From a bacterium (lineage in GTDB: Bacteria > Vulcanimicrobiota > Vulcanimicrobiia > Vulcanimicrobiales > Vulcanimicrobiaceae), in NCBI GenBank assembly GCA_021805775.1, contig JAJZED010000012.1:22130-86129 (forward strand): a DNA stretch of 64,000 bases, given 5' to 3'. Position numbers and translations under genes: made by a program. Of this stretch, positions 32,737 through 41,229 are shown one piece after another. How positions within the stretch are numbered: position 1 is the first letter of the stretch; every line of letters starts with the position of its first letter. The notes beneath the pieces are model-generated. The model was not told the origin of the DNA. It worked only from the letters and a program-made list of their open reading frames with translations, and ran no database searches.

Positions 32737-33449
32737 CGTCCGAGCCCCGGCGGCAGCAGCGGCATGCCCGCGCGCATCGCCGTAAGCTCCAGCGCGAGCG
32801 CCGTCGCAACGACCACCGCACCGAATGCAAGCGGAAACGCCAATGCGTAGTTCACGAAACGCGGGATCGTTCGCGCGACCGCCGCGAGCGCGATCTGCAC
32901 CACGAACGCCAACGCGATCGCCGGCGCGGCGATCTGCAACGCAACGACGACGATACTGCGCACGTACCACAGCACGAACGGCAGCGCACGCACGGCCGGG
33001 AAGATCGTGCCCGGCGGCAGGCGATGGAGCGACTCGGCGAAGCCGGCGAGGACGGGGCGATAGGCGCCGAGCAGAAAGAATCCACCGGTAAACGCGAGCG
33101 ACCAGAGGCGACCGAATCCGCTCGGGGCGACGAGCGCGACGGTGGGTGCAACTGCATGCACGCCGACGTAATCGTCGAGGATCCGCCCGGCGACATACGC
33201 CGCATCGTAGAGCAACGAGCAGCCGATGCCGATCGCACTTCCGATCGCGAACTCGAGCGCGAGCGCAACAGCATAGCCGAGGATCGGGAGCGGTGCGTTC
33301 GTTAGCCCGGCGCGCGGTGCGCCAAGCGCGAGCGCGAGCGCGCCGGCGATTCCCACGCGCACGAGCGCGGGAACGCTCGGATGGACGAGCCCCGGAGCGC
33401 GCGCGCAAAAGCCGAGCGCGCGTGCGAAGATCAGCAGCGTGAGGGTCAT
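32733..33449 (-). CDS. fliR: Flagellar export protein FliR
   Basis: A 238-residue polytopic subunit of the FliPQR export pore. It has the LRxxGF-like N-terminus LTLLIFARALGFCARAP, the GxxxG-rich helix ALEFAIGSAIGIGCSLL, and family pattern around FAGFAESLHRLPPGT. Start at ATG 33449, overlapping fliQ; a longer open frame continues upstream without support. It is coupled to flhB by ATGA. Confidence 0.88.
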   Translation of the reverse strand: MTLTLLIFARALGFCARAPGLVHPSVPALVRVGIAGALALALGAPRAGLTNAPLPILGYAVALALEFAIGSAIGIGCSLLYDAAYVAGRILDDYVGVHAVAPTVALVAPSGFGRLWSLAFTGGFFLLGAYRPVLAGFAESLHRLPPGTIFPAVRALPFVLWYVRSIVVVALQIAAPAIALAFVVQIALAAVARTIPRFVNYALAFPLAFGAVVVATALALELTAMRAGMPLLPPGLGR

Positions 33450-33715
33450 CGCGTCAGTTCGGGAATCGCGGCGAGCGCCCGCAAAAATAACTGCGCGCAG
33501 AGATGGAGATCGAGGCCGCCGAGCACGAGCAATGCCGCGCCGACGGCGAGCGTCTTGGGCAGCAGCACCAGCGTCTGTTCCTGAATTTGCGTGGCCGCCT
33601 GAACGATCGCCACCGCCGTTCCGACGATTGCGGCGATGCCGAGAACCGGCAGCACCATCGTCGCTACCAGCATAGCGCACGATCGCAGAAGTTCGCCGAA
33701 GGCATCCACCGCCAC
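33446..33715 (-). CDS. fliQ: Flagellar export protein FliQ
   Basis: An 89-residue protein with two hydrophobic helices and the family motif GTAVAIVQAATQIQEQTLVLLPK. It is the small helical-hairpin subunit of the export gate. It is the first gene of the fliQ-fliR-flhB-flhA run; the usual partner fliP is 2.5 kb further upstream beyond repeats, metF and a toxin-antitoxin island. Confidence 0.92.
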   Translation of the reverse strand: MAVDAFGELLRSCAMLVATMVLPVLGIAAIVGTAVAIVQAATQIQEQTLVLLPKTLAVGAALLVLGGLDLHLCAQLFLRALAAIPELTR

Positions 33716-33778
33716 AGCGTACGAAAACGCTGTTGCGAAACGATGCTCGCGATGTTACGCGAAGATAACCGCGTGCGC

Positions 33779-34020
33779 TTGTCACGCCGAGTAGCGCTTG
33801 TCACGCCGAGTAGAGCGCGAAGCGCTCGTATCGAGGCGCCGCGCTCGCTCACGTTCGCCTGCGGTGCACCGCTCCTCGCTAGACGCTCGCGGCTCGGACA
33901 AGCAATGTCAGGGTCCTCGCCGCTCGCTTAAGCGCTCGTCGGGTGCACGCACGCTCCGCTCGCGCATACGGTTGCGCTTGTCACGCCGAGTAGAGCGCGA
34001 AGCGCTCGTATCGAGGCGCG
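33779..34020. repeat. REP-like units flanking an inverted copy of the 110-bp dispersed element
   Basis: GTCACGCCGAGTAG...CGTATCGAGGCGC occurs at about 33800-33838 and 33980-34018, with a truncated copy at 33781. Between them lies the inverted copy of the element at 18575-18690. This fills most of the 33716-34098 gap between fliQ and metF; no gene is seen in the gap. Confidence 0.85.
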
Positions 34021-34098
34021 TCGGCGCCGATCCCGCGACGAATCTATCGGTTCCCGGTTTCCGCTTGAGGCGCTCTCCGCCTCAACTCATCGCGTTCG

Positions 34099-34980
34099 TT
34101 ATTTGAAGTGCGGGCGCCACGCGCTGGCAGCGAGCAGTGCCGAGCCGATCGCTCTCGCTGCCGGCGATTTATTCAGCGTGTAAAAATGGACGCCGGGCGC
34201 ACCGCCGCGCAGAAGTTCCATCGCCTGCACGGCCGCGTAAGCGACGCCGAGATCTTCGATCGCCTTCGGGTGCTCGCGCTGCTTTTCGAGTTCGGCGATC
34301 AATTTCGGCGGGAACGTTGCGCCGCACATTTTCGTAAATCGTGCGATCTGATCGTAGTTGGTGATCGGCATGATTCCCGGTAAAATCGGCACCCGAACTC
34401 CGGCCGAGCGCGCGCGTTCGACAAACGAAAAATATTTTTCGTTATCGAAAAAAAGCTGCGTGATTAAAAATTGCGCCCCCGCCTCGACCTTCTCGACGAG
34501 GTGCACCAGATCGTCCTCCGGGCTCGTCGCCTCGATATGCACTTCGGGGTAACACGCGGCGCCGATGCAAAAATCGTAGGAACGCGCGAGATAGGTGACG
34601 AGATCGCTTGCATACGGAAACTCCCCGCGTTCCGCTCCCCCCGCTCGCGGAGGATCGCCCCGCAACGCGAGAACGTTACGAATACCCGCGCGGCTCAGCT
34701 CGTCGAAGAGTCCCCGCAACTCCGCACGGCTCTGCCCGAATGCGGTGACGTGCGCGAGCACCGTCATGCCGGTGCGTTCGGCGATCTGCTTTGCCAGCTC
34801 GACCGTGCGCGCGCGCGTCGAACCGCCGGCGCCATAGGTGATCGAAACGAAGGCCGGGCCGAGCGCTTCGAGCGAGGCGATCGTTGCGAAGAGTGCTTCG
34901 CGCCCCGCATCGTCTTTCGGCGGGAAGAACTCGAACGAAAAGAACGGACGGCGGCTCGCAAGCTGCCCGGCAATATCCAT
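34099..34980 (-). CDS. metF: 5,10-methylenetetrahydrofolate reductase
   Basis: A 293-residue FAD enzyme that reduces methylene-THF to methyl-THF for methionine synthesis. Motifs: FSFEFFPPKDDAG, SITYGAGGST, LALRGDPPRAGG, FLITQLFFDNEKYFSF, PGIMPITN and GVHFYTLNKS. It starts at ATG 34980, with a TTG two codons earlier as alternative, only ten bases after the stop of the fliP 3' remnant. Its place inside a flagellar cluster is unusual and has no obvious functional reason. Confidence 0.95.
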   Translation of the reverse strand: MDIAGQLASRRPFFSFEFFPPKDDAGREALFATIASLEALGPAFVSITYGAGGSTRARTVELAKQIAERTGMTVLAHVTAFGQSRAELRGLFDELSRAGIRNVLALRGDPPRAGGAERGEFPYASDLVTYLARSYDFCIGAACYPEVHIEATSPEDDLVHLVEKVEAGAQFLITQLFFDNEKYFSFVERARSAGVRVPILPGIMPITNYDQIARFTKMCGATFPPKLIAELEKQREHPKAIEDLGVAYAAVQAMELLRGGAPGVHFYTLNKSPAARAIGSALLAASAWRPHFK

Positions 34981-34989
34981 GCCCAATCG

Positions 34990-35103
34990 TTAGCGAAAGC
35001 TCGTGAGAACGCCTCCGCAGAGCAGCGCCCAACCGTCGACCATCACGAAGAGCGACATCTCGATCCGCAGCGAGACGACCGGCGGCGAAAGCATCATCAT
35101 CCC
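34990..35103 (-). pseudogene. Duplicated 3' end of fliP (remnant)
   Basis: This encodes the last ~36 residues of FliP (MMMLSPPVVSL...FVMVDGWALLCGGVLTSFR) ending in TAA, with nothing of FliP upstream. The 110 bases 34994-35103 match 36267-36376 with eight differences and no indel; six of the eight fall in a 15-base patch that changes PIKLLL to RIEMSL. It is a direct repeat of the end of the intact fliP, and the two copies bracket the toxin-antitoxin island. Confidence 0.85.
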
Positions 35104-35160
35104 GAGGGCTATGGTGTGATTTTGCTATGTACCCAGAGCGCGATCGGGGCCGGTCCCACC

Positions 35161-35502
35161 CTAAAAACAACCAGTCTGCGGACGAGCGATGCTCAGCAGC
35201 AATAGGAGGATCGAAACAACGACGTAGATCCCCATCGGCAAGAACCCTAGGCGCAATATGCTCGCCTTCGTCGACTAGCAGCGGTCGTTAACCGAGGGCA
35301 ACCCGGCAAGCGCGACAAGCATCGTCAGCGGCACGACAACTGCATACGTCAACGGGAGATAGTAAAGCGGTCCGATGACGAGCCCTTCGTAGTTAAATCT
35401 GCGTTCGCATATATATCCGAAGAACAACCCACTCACCACAATGGCCAACTGAAGGACCATTGCATATGCGTATAGGAAACGGAATAAAAACGTCTTCAAC
35501 AC
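35161..35502 (-). pseudogene. Small membrane protein, possibly broken by an in-frame TAG
   Basis: A GTG-initiated frame of 75 residues (35502-35275) with two hydrophobic helices (about 3-30 and 45-68) and low-GC codons unlike the flanking genes. After its TAG the same frame stays open for another 37 codons to 35161 and encodes a third hydrophobic helix (MGIYVVVSILLLLLSIA). Either this is a three-helix protein with a premature stop, or a 75-residue protein plus a tiny separate one. Not recognised. It belongs to the island between the two fliP 3' ends. Confidence 0.45.
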
Positions 35503-35538
35503 GATTATCGAACGTAAACTCCCCCGTGGAGCATCGCC

Positions 35539-35868
35539 TTAGCGGCCTTTAGGCTGCAATGCGTGCGCAGCGGTTATGCAAAGGGCGCCGCGGCCAGTAG
35601 TGTACCGAAAGGCCACCTCTATCTTCACGTCGGCACCAAGGCGAGCCAGCAATCCCGAAAGACGCGAAAGTGAAAAGCCCCAAACTTTCAAGTTGACGAT
35701 CTTCGATACATCCGCCTGAGCTAAGCCCATGCGCTTGGCTGCGTCACGCTGCGACAAGCCAAGCAACTCGATCCGATTGCGGATCTCCGTACCTAAGGTT
35801 GCCTTGGCGTCGAGCTCTTCCCGATCGGGTTCGTTTTCCCAGGGCGTCTGCGTGACCGTATAGGACAT
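35539..35868 (-). CDS. HigA-like antitoxin, XRE-family HTH
   Basis: A 109-residue protein with an HTH_37-type helix-turn-helix (about residues 35-85: LGLSQRDAAKRMGLAQADVSKI, FSLSRLSGLLARLGADV). It lies one base after the toxin gene, the toxin-first order of HigBA modules. Such antitoxins bind the toxin and repress the operon. The frame is open further upstream, but the ATG at 35868 is supported by its spacing to the toxin stop. Confidence 0.85.
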   Translation of the reverse strand: MSYTVTQTPWENEPDREELDAKATLGTEIRNRIELLGLSQRDAAKRMGLAQADVSKIVNLKVWGFSLSRLSGLLARLGADVKIEVAFRYTTGRGALCITAAHALQPKGR

Positions 35869-35869
35869 C

Positions 35870-36232
35870 TCAGCGTCGATGCGCTTCGTTTTCGAGGCGC
35901 CGCGCGGTCGCGACTCTTGCACGGATGACGGCGATTTGTTCTTTCGGCGTCGCGATGCCGCGCTTGCTTTTCTTTTTGAAGAAGTAGAGAGCATAGACTC
36001 GGCCTTTCCCAATGGAATACAGTCCGCGATAGGTCCCGGTACGATCTCGTACAGCAATCTCCATAACATCACGCAAATCGCCATGCATCCGCTTTGACTG
36101 CATGCTCGTCCCACGGTGCTGTGCCAAGTAGAGCACCGACCACATCGTCTCTTTCACGGAGCGAGGCAGTTCGGCGAGTTCCTTTTCGGCACGGCCGATC
36201 CACCAGAGTTCCTTGAACGGCGCTCGGTTCAT
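35870..36232 (-). CDS. HigB/Gp49-like toxin (RelE superfamily)
   Basis: A 120-residue protein resembling phage-derived Gp49/HigB toxins, ribosome-dependent mRNA interferases: an N-terminal helical part (WWIGRAEKELAELPRSVKE), then RMHGDLRDVMEIAVRDRTGTYRGLYSI and VYALYFFKKKSKRGIATP. The basic FKKKSKRG and Arg-rich tail fit the RelE fold. It is followed at one base by the XRE antitoxin. Codon use is less GC-rich than in the flagellar genes, which supports acquisition. Confidence 0.85.
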   Translation of the reverse strand: MNRAPFKELWWIGRAEKELAELPRSVKETMWSVLYLAQHRGTSMQSKRMHGDLRDVMEIAVRDRTGTYRGLYSIGKGRVYALYFFKKKSKRGIATPKEQIAVIRARVATARRLENEAHRR

Positions 36233-36250
36233 GATAGTCGTTTCACTATC
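36233..36250. promoter_or_regulatory. Inverted repeat and -35-like box before the toxin gene
   Basis: GATAGT and ACTATC pair across six bases immediately before the toxin ATG, a likely HigA/HigBA operator. A perfect TTGACA on the minus strand lies at 36260-36255, just before it. Confidence 0.45.
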
Positions 36251-36262
36251 TGTTTGTCAATC

Positions 36263-36919
36263 TCAACGAAAGCTCGTGAGAACGCCTCCGCAGAGCAGCG
36301 CCCAGCCGTCGACCATCACGAAGAGCAGCAGTTTGATCGGCAGCGAGACGACCGGCGGCGATAGCATCATCATCCCCAGGCCCATCAGCGTCGCCGCAAC
36401 CGCTAGATCGATCGCGACAAAGGGAAGATAGAGTGCGAAGCCGATCGCAAACGCGCTGCGCAGCTCGCCGACAACGAACGCCGGAACGAGAATTTGCAGC
36501 GGCGTGAGCGTCGGCGCAACGCGCGGTAGCCGCGCCGCTCGCGTAAAAAGCGCGATGTCGTCGAGATGCGTCTGTCGCAACATAAACGCACGTAACGGAA
36601 CGACCGCACGTTCGATCGCGACGCCCTGCGTGATGCTACCCGCGCGCAACGGGGCGAGCGCGACGCGCTGAATGCTCTGCATCGTCGGCGCCATGACGAG
36701 CATCGTCAGCACGAGCGCCAAACCCGTCAACACGGTGTTCGGCGGCAACGCGGAGGCGCCGATCGCCGAGCGCACGAGCGAGAGCACGACAACGATGCGG
36801 ACGAACGAGGTGCACATGACGAGCACGAGCGGAAACACGGCGAAAAATGCAAGCGAGAGCAGCACGTCGAGCGGCACCGTCGCGTGCGGCCCGGCGAGCA
36901 ACGGCAATGCGCTATTCAT
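36263..36919 (-). CDS. fliP: Flagellar export protein FliP
   Basis: A 218-residue FliP core. It has the family blocks LVMCTSFVRIVVVLSLVRSAIG, LPPNTVLTGLALVLTMLVMAPT, LVPAFVVGELRSAFAIGF and LGMMMLSPPVVSLPIKLLLFVMVDGW. FliP is the main ring of the FliPQR export gate. No cleavable signal is seen, unlike E. coli FliP. Its last 110 bases are duplicated at 34994-35103. A strong hairpin precedes the start codon by about five bases. Confidence 0.93.
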   Translation of the reverse strand: MNSALPLLAGPHATVPLDVLLSLAFFAVFPLVLVMCTSFVRIVVVLSLVRSAIGASALPPNTVLTGLALVLTMLVMAPTMQSIQRVALAPLRAGSITQGVAIERAVVPLRAFMLRQTHLDDIALFTRAARLPRVAPTLTPLQILVPAFVVGELRSAFAIGFALYLPFVAIDLAVAATLMGLGMMMLSPPVVSLPIKLLLFVMVDGWALLCGGVLTSFR

Positions 36920-36924
36920 GCACG

Positions 36925-36950
36925 AAGGGTAACCCCGAGGGGTTACCCTT
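36925..36950 (-). other. Perfect 12-bp stem-loop just before fliP
   Basis: AAGGGTAACCCC and GGGGTTACCCTT pair perfectly with a two-base centre. On the plus strand it is followed by TTTTATT, but no plus-strand gene ends here. On the minus strand it falls between the fliN stop and the fliP ATG (start at 36919), so it could end fliN transcripts or hide the fliP ribosome-binding site. Confidence 0.6.
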
Positions 36951-36979
36951 TTATTGCCGCGATACTTCCGAAAAGTCGG

Positions 36980-37249
36980 TTATGGTGCGGGCGGTCTCGC
37001 GATCAGTTCGCTGACGCGGATACCGAAATTTTCGTCGACGGCGACCACTTCGCCGCGAGCGATAAGTTTATTATTAACGAGCAGATCGACCGGTCCGCCG
37101 GCGAGGCGATCGAGTTCGATAATCGTCCCCGTGCCGATTTTCAGCACGTCTTCCACCGACATTTTGGTCTTGCCCAATTCGGCGGTCACCTGCATCGGTA
37201 CGTGCAGGAGAACATCGATATTCTTTTGCGTCCCGTGGTTACTCGCCAT
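36980..37249 (-). CDS. fliN: Flagellar motor switch protein FliN
   Basis: An 89-residue SpoA-domain protein that forms the bottom of the C-ring. The full FliN pattern is present: DVLLHVPMQVTAELGKTKM, IGTGTIIELDRLAGGPVDLLVNNKLIARGEVVAVDENFGIRV. Start at ATG 37249, seven bases after the FliM-like gene; the long frame upstream is not supported. Short but complete for the SpoA core. Confidence 0.93.
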   Translation of the reverse strand: MASNHGTQKNIDVLLHVPMQVTAELGKTKMSVEDVLKIGTGTIIELDRLAGGPVDLLVNNKLIARGEVVAVDENFGIRVSELIARPPAP

Positions 37250-37256
37250 CGTTCCC

Positions 37257-38024
37257 TCAATCGCTCGAAGTGGTCGCGCCGCGACCGATCGCGACGGCAT
37301 AGTGATTGTTGCGCACTCCCAGTTCGCCGCGCGCGAGCGCCTCCCCGTTCGCGAGCAGCGTAATCTCTCGGCGGCGCAGGGGGACGAACGCCCCGGGAGT
37401 CCAGGCGGCGATCTCGGCGGTCCGCAGCTCCGCGCACTCGGCGCGAGCCGCGAGGGCGAGCTCGATCTCGCCGATCCGCTCAATCGGTGCGGCATGTGCC
37501 GTCCCCGGCTGCGGCTCGCTCTCCAGTGCGACGCCGAGCCGACCGCACGCGCCTCCCTCGACCAACAACTCGAAGTAACTGCTAAAACGTCGCTCGCCCA
37601 TCGCTTCGAGCGGAGCGCTCGTCGGTCCACAGAGCGGTGCGAGCGCCGGTGCGATGAGGCGCAAAAAGCGTTCGAAGACCTCCGCTTCAACCGCCGAGAG
37701 CGCGCGGCTTGCGGGAATCGTGACGCCGAATGCAAGCCCGACGAGCGAACGCAGTTCCTCCGGCCGGGTTATAAACGCTGCGACTCCGAGCGGCCCGCAG
37801 AGCCCGTCGGTGCGCGCCCCCGCACGCAGGACGAGCCAGCCGTCGTCGTCGGGAATGCGCGGCGCGAAGAGCCGCACGTCGACGGCGCCGATCGCACTCT
37901 GCAACCGTTCGCGAACGCTCGCAGCCACCAGCGCCGCAGCGGAGAGCGGCAATAGCGATCGTCGCTCCCAGCGAAGCTCGCGCATCCCCGCTCCGTCGCG
38001 CGCGGAAAACGAAAGAAACCTCAC
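37257..38024 (-). CDS. FliM-like motor switch protein (SpoA domain, reduced)
   Basis: A 255-residue protein that I place as FliM by position and by its C-terminal SpoA-like domain (about residues 180-250: IERIGEIELALAARAECA, GAFVPLRRREITLLANGEALARGELG). The middle could be a diverged CheC-like FliM domain, but the LSQxEIDxL CheY-binding N-terminus of FliM is missing and length is about 75 residues short. Without that motif, binding of CheY-P is unlikely. It starts with GTG, overlapping the rod gene by four bases. Confidence 0.7.
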   Translation of the reverse strand: MRFLSFSARDGAGMRELRWERRSLLPLSAAALVAASVRERLQSAIGAVDVRLFAPRIPDDDGWLVLRAGARTDGLCGPLGVAAFITRPEELRSLVGLAFGVTIPASRALSAVEAEVFERFLRLIAPALAPLCGPTSAPLEAMGERRFSSYFELLVEGGACGRLGVALESEPQPGTAHAAPIERIGEIELALAARAECAELRTAEIAAWTPGAFVPLRRREITLLANGEALARGELGVRNNHYAVAIGRGATTSSD

Positions 38025-38743
38025 TTCAGCAGATCCATCGCCGTTTTCGCAACCGAGCCCTGTGCTTTATGCGCTGCGAGCAATGCCTCTAACTGAAGAT
38101 ATGCATCCTGTAACCGCGACAGGCTCGCGTCGAGGGCAACGCCGCTGCGGGCGCGCGCATGCGGCGTCAAGGCCGCGAAGCCGTGCTCGCCGGGCATGCC
38201 GAGATGCGCGGTTACATTTTCGGGCGCGCGTTCGTGTCGTGCATCGAGTGCGCGCATGCGACTCCCGGCGGGAAAGCGTGCCAACGCCACGCGACCGGCG
38301 ACGACGCTCTCGCGCTGCGTGCGCCCATCGCGAGGATCGAAAATATCGCGATCGTATCGCAACGCTCCATCGGCATCGAGGCGAACGTCGCGAACCTCCT
38401 GCATCGCTCGATCGACGGAATCGACTCGAAGCGGTTGCAACGGCGCACCGGCACGAGCGTACCCGAGCACCGCGTCGCCCTTAGCGTCGACGAGGGCGCC
38501 GTCGTGGAGCGAGAAAGCGCCGTCGTGCGTATATGCCGTCGATCCGTCGCGCGTTTGCACGACGAAGAGCGCACCTTCGGGCGCCGCGACGCTCAGCGGA
38601 TCGAGCGTGCGTCGGGCCGCCGCGTGCGATGCACGATCTCCGCTCTGCGCCGCGGCGCCGGGAGTAAACGCGCGCCCGACCCGTTCCTTCGCTTCTTCTA
38701 TGCGCTCGAACGCGCGCGCGGTGTCGATGCCGACGCCGTTCAC
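38021..38743 (-). CDS. FlgG/FlgF-like flagellar rod or hook protein (diverged)
   Basis: A 240-residue protein. The central stretch FVVQTRDGSTAYTHDGAFSL, followed by DAKGDAVLGY, matches the conserved core of FlgE/F/G axial proteins, and the C-terminus (SLSRLQDAYLQLEALLAAHK) has the expected amphipathic helix. The N-terminal xxANNxANxxTxGY motif is not recognisable. It starts at a GTG directly after the TAA of the upstream gene. It is the only hook/distal-rod-like gene in the window, so its exact assignment is open. Confidence 0.65.
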   Translation of the reverse strand: MNGVGIDTARAFERIEEAKERVGRAFTPGAAAQSGDRASHAAARRTLDPLSVAAPEGALFVVQTRDGSTAYTHDGAFSLHDGALVDAKGDAVLGYARAGAPLQPLRVDSVDRAMQEVRDVRLDADGALRYDRDIFDPRDGRTQRESVVAGRVALARFPAGSRMRALDARHERAPENVTAHLGMPGEHGFAALTPHARARSGVALDASLSRLQDAYLQLEALLAAHKAQGSVAKTAMDLLK

Positions 38744-39286
38744 TTACGTGAATTCCCGCAGGTCGCTCGTCGCCAAAATGCCGCGCGCGGCAAGTGCGTA
38801 GCGCACCTCGCGTAACGCGCGATCGACGTCGCTCCGCACCCCTGCGGCGCAGAGCGCGACGAGGTGCAACCGCCGATCGCTTCCCCCCAACAGCAGGTGT
38901 ACGCGCCCTTTCTCGCCGCCGAGCGCGAGCGTGCAGCGGCGGGCTCTGTTGCGCGGAGCGAGCAGCACCTCGACGATACGCCGTGCGAGCGAGCTCTGCG
39001 ACGAGCGACGCTCGCCGCCGGCGATGACCGTTGCGAGATGCGCGGCGGGCGTTCCGAAGCGCTGCGCGCGCTCGCTCGCTGAAGCCGCGCTCGGCGCATG
39101 CGAGGCTGCGGCGAACGGAGTGCGCCCGGAGCGTGCGACGCGCAGAGGTGAGGTCGCGCGTCGAGCGCTCGGAGCCTGCGATAAGTGAAGCGCGCTGATC
39201 CACGCCTGCGAGAGTGCGCGGCGGTCGATCTGCGCGAGCGGTGCCGAGAGCACCGAGTAGCGGACATCGTCGATGTAGGCGTTCAT
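38744..39286 (-). CDS. Flagellar-cluster protein of unknown function, possibly FliK-like
   Basis: A 180-residue protein, Ala/Ser/Arg-rich in the first two thirds. The last ~65 residues (GRVHLLLGGSDRRLHLVALC, VDRALREVRYALAARGI) loosely resemble the C-terminal domain of FliK, the hook-length ruler, which would fit its place after fliI and before the axial gene. The match is weak. Of the three overlapping frames here this one was chosen because it ends exactly at the GTG of the next gene and has balanced composition. Confidence 0.45.
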   Translation of the reverse strand: MNAYIDDVRYSVLSAPLAQIDRRALSQAWISALHLSQAPSARRATSPLRVARSGRTPFAAASHAPSAASASERAQRFGTPAAHLATVIAGGERRSSQSSLARRIVEVLLAPRNRARRCTLALGGEKGRVHLLLGGSDRRLHLVALCAAGVRSDVDRALREVRYALAARGILATSDLREFT

Positions 39287-39343
39287 ACGCCTTATCGTGC
39301 ACGACGACGATTACGTTCGCGTGTCGCGAACGTGAACGCCGCG

Positions 39344-40015
39344 TTACGGTGTGCTGCCCGGTAAGCCTTGCGCTTGATAGCGCTCGTATGAAGAAAGGAC
39401 GTTCTGCACGTAATTCTGCGTCTCGGGATAGGGCGGCACGCCGCCGTATTTTTCAACCGCACCGGGGCCGGCATTATAGGCCGCAACCGCGAGTTTGGTA
39501 TCGCCGTGGAAACGGTCGAGCAGCCCGCGCAGGTAGCGCGTGCCGCCGGCGACGTTCTGCGCCGGATCGTAGGGATCGCTCACGCCGAGCGAGCGCGCGG
39601 TAGCGGGCATCAACTGCATGAGCCCTTGCGCTCCGACCTTCGACGTCGCATTGGCGTTAAATCCCGATTCGTTCGCGATGACGGCGGTAATCAGTTTCGG
39701 GTCGACCCCCCAAATGGAGCCTTGCCCCTGCGCGAGCGCCGCAATCTGTGTCGGCGGCACGGGGGCGGGCGCGACGGCGCTCGCGTCGGCGAGCGCACCG
39801 ATGCCGGCGGCGGATGCGCCACCCTGCCCTTCGAGTGCGGCTTGAACGAGCGCGGCGAAGGGGCCGCCCTCCGGCGAGAGCATCGGCAGGCCGTCGACGC
39901 CGGTCCGAGCGGGGGCGATCTGCGGCGCGAGCGGCGCAGGCGGAGCTCCGCCGCCGACGATGCCGGCGATGCGCGCTTGGATCGCTGCAATATCCGAGAA
40001 AATACCCACGTTCAT
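39344..40015 (-). CDS. Lytic transglycosylase (SLT domain) in the flagellar operon
   Basis: A 223-residue protein whose C-terminal 120 residues are an SLT fold: [13 protein letters not shown] with the catalytic Glu, [53 protein letters not shown]. No signal peptide is visible; the N-terminal Pro/Ala-rich 90 residues may be recognised by the flagellar export system itself. Likely opens peptidoglycan for rod passage, the role FlgJ plays elsewhere. The ATG overlaps the fliI stop. Confidence 0.88.
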   Translation of the reverse strand: MNVGIFSDIAAIQARIAGIVGGGAPPAPLAPQIAPARTGVDGLPMLSPEGGPFAALVQAALEGQGGASAAGIGALADASAVAPAPVPPTQIAALAQGQGSIWGVDPKLITAVIANESGFNANATSKVGAQGLMQLMPATARSLGVSDPYDPAQNVAGGTRYLRGLLDRFHGDTKLAVAAYNAGPGAVEKYGGVPPYPETQNYVQNVLSSYERYQAQGLPGSTP

Positions 40016-41229
40016 AGAAGTCTATCGGCAGTTTCGGCGAGAATCCGCAGGCTCCGCCCCGGATCGGCACCCTCGGGGCCCTGTTCGAGGAGCGCCCGCA
40101 ACGCCGGCTCCGCGGCGACCGCGGCGAGCAAGGCGGGCTCCTCGCCGAGAATCCCCAGCGCGCGGGCGTCGGCACTTCGTTCGAGGAGGAAGAGCGCCTC
40201 GCGAACGCGCCCGGCCCAGAGCAGGTGCTCCGGCGTCGCGACCGCGGTCATGGTGCGCGAGCGGCTGGCGAGCACGTCGATCGCCGGGAATCGGCCGGCG
40301 GCGGCGAGCGCCGGGGAGAGCGTAATGTGGCCGTCGAGTAGCGCGCGCGTCGCATCGAGCAACGGATCCTCGACGTCGGCGGCGAGCACGGTGGCGACGA
40401 CCGTGATCGAACCGTGGCGCGTCGCACCCGCGGCCTCCAACCATCGGGCGAGCGCCGGAACGACGCTCGGCGGCCACCCGCCGCGCCCGAGCGTCTCGCC
40501 GCGCGCCAGCGCCAACTCGCGCAGCGCACCGGCGTAACGCGCTAGACTATCGCAGAGCAACAACACGTGCAGACCGCGCGCGCGAAGATGCACCGCATGC
40601 GCCATCGCAAACTCCGCGGCTGCGACCCGTTCGGCGGCGCGCGCATCGCTCGTTGCAACGATGGTCGTCGTTCGGTCGTCGGTTCGTGCGACGGCGCGCT
40701 CGGCTTCTCGCCCGCGTTCGCCGATCGCCGCATAGACGACCGCCTCGGCGGCACAGCCGCGCGCGATGGTATCGAGCAACGTCGTCTTCCCTACGCCCGC
40801 ACCGCCGAGCACGCCGATACGCGCACCGCGACCGAAGGCGAGCAACGTATCGATCGCGCGAACGCCGCACCACAATGGCCGCTCGATCGGCATGCGATCG
40901 TGCGGAAGCGGAGCCGCGTAGAGCGGGCGACGGCGCGCACCGCGGAGCGCCCCCCGGCCGTCGATCGGATCGCCGCTACCGTTACAACTACGGCCGAAGA
41001 GCGCGCTTCCGAGCGTTGCCCATTCGTCTTCGGGCGCAGCCTGCACCGCGCTCCCCGGGCGCACTCCCACCGGCGCGTCGATGGGAACGATCGTCGCGCG
41101 CATCTCTCGCAATGCAACGACCACGCCACGAATACCGCCGTGCATGCGAACCCGCGAGCCGAGATGCAGGGCCGGCACGCGCGCTTCGATCGTCGCATCG
41201 TTCACGGCGAGAAGCTCACCGCAACTCAC
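40012..41229 (-). CDS. fliI: Flagellum-specific ATPase FliI
   Basis: A 405-residue F1-beta-like ATPase that energises export. Walker [12 protein letters not shown], Walker B region [14 protein letters not shown], and the FliI/F1-like stretch [19 protein letters not shown] are present. The start is set at GTG 41229, giving the GTGA overlap used throughout this operon; a GTG three codons upstream is also possible. Slightly short for the family (about 440), mainly at the N-terminus that binds FliH. Confidence 0.92.
   Translation of the reverse strand: MSCGELLAVNDATIEARVPALHLGSRVRMHGGIRGVVVALREMRATIVPIDAPVGVRPGSAVQAAPEDEWATLGSALFGRSCNGSGDPIDGRGALRGARRRPLYAAPLPHDRMPIERPLWCGVRAIDTLLAFGRGARIGVLGGAGVGKTTLLDTIARGCAAEAVVYAAIGERGREAERAVARTDDRTTTIVATSDARAAERVAAAEFAMAHAVHLRARGLHVLLLCDSLARYAGALRELALARGETLGRGGWPPSVVPALARWLEAAGATRHGSITVVATVLAADVEDPLLDATRALLDGHITLSPALAAAGRFPAIDVLASRSRTMTAVATPEHLLWAGRVREALFLLERSADARALGILGEEPALLAAVAAEPALRALLEQGPEGADPGRSLRILAETADRLL

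Noticed and set aside
31724..32830. Open frame continuing upstream of flhA
   Set aside because: Out-of-frame shadow of flhB; Arg-rich, no similarity. The GTG at 31723 overlaps the flhB stop as elsewhere in the operon.
34471..35205. Plus-strand open frame across metF and the fliP remnant
   Set aside because: Antisense to metF, no ribosome-binding site or similarity.
38481..39302. Alternative minus-strand frames over the 38744-39286 gene
   Set aside because: Arg/Ser-rich shadows; only the chosen frame ends exactly at the next gene's start.
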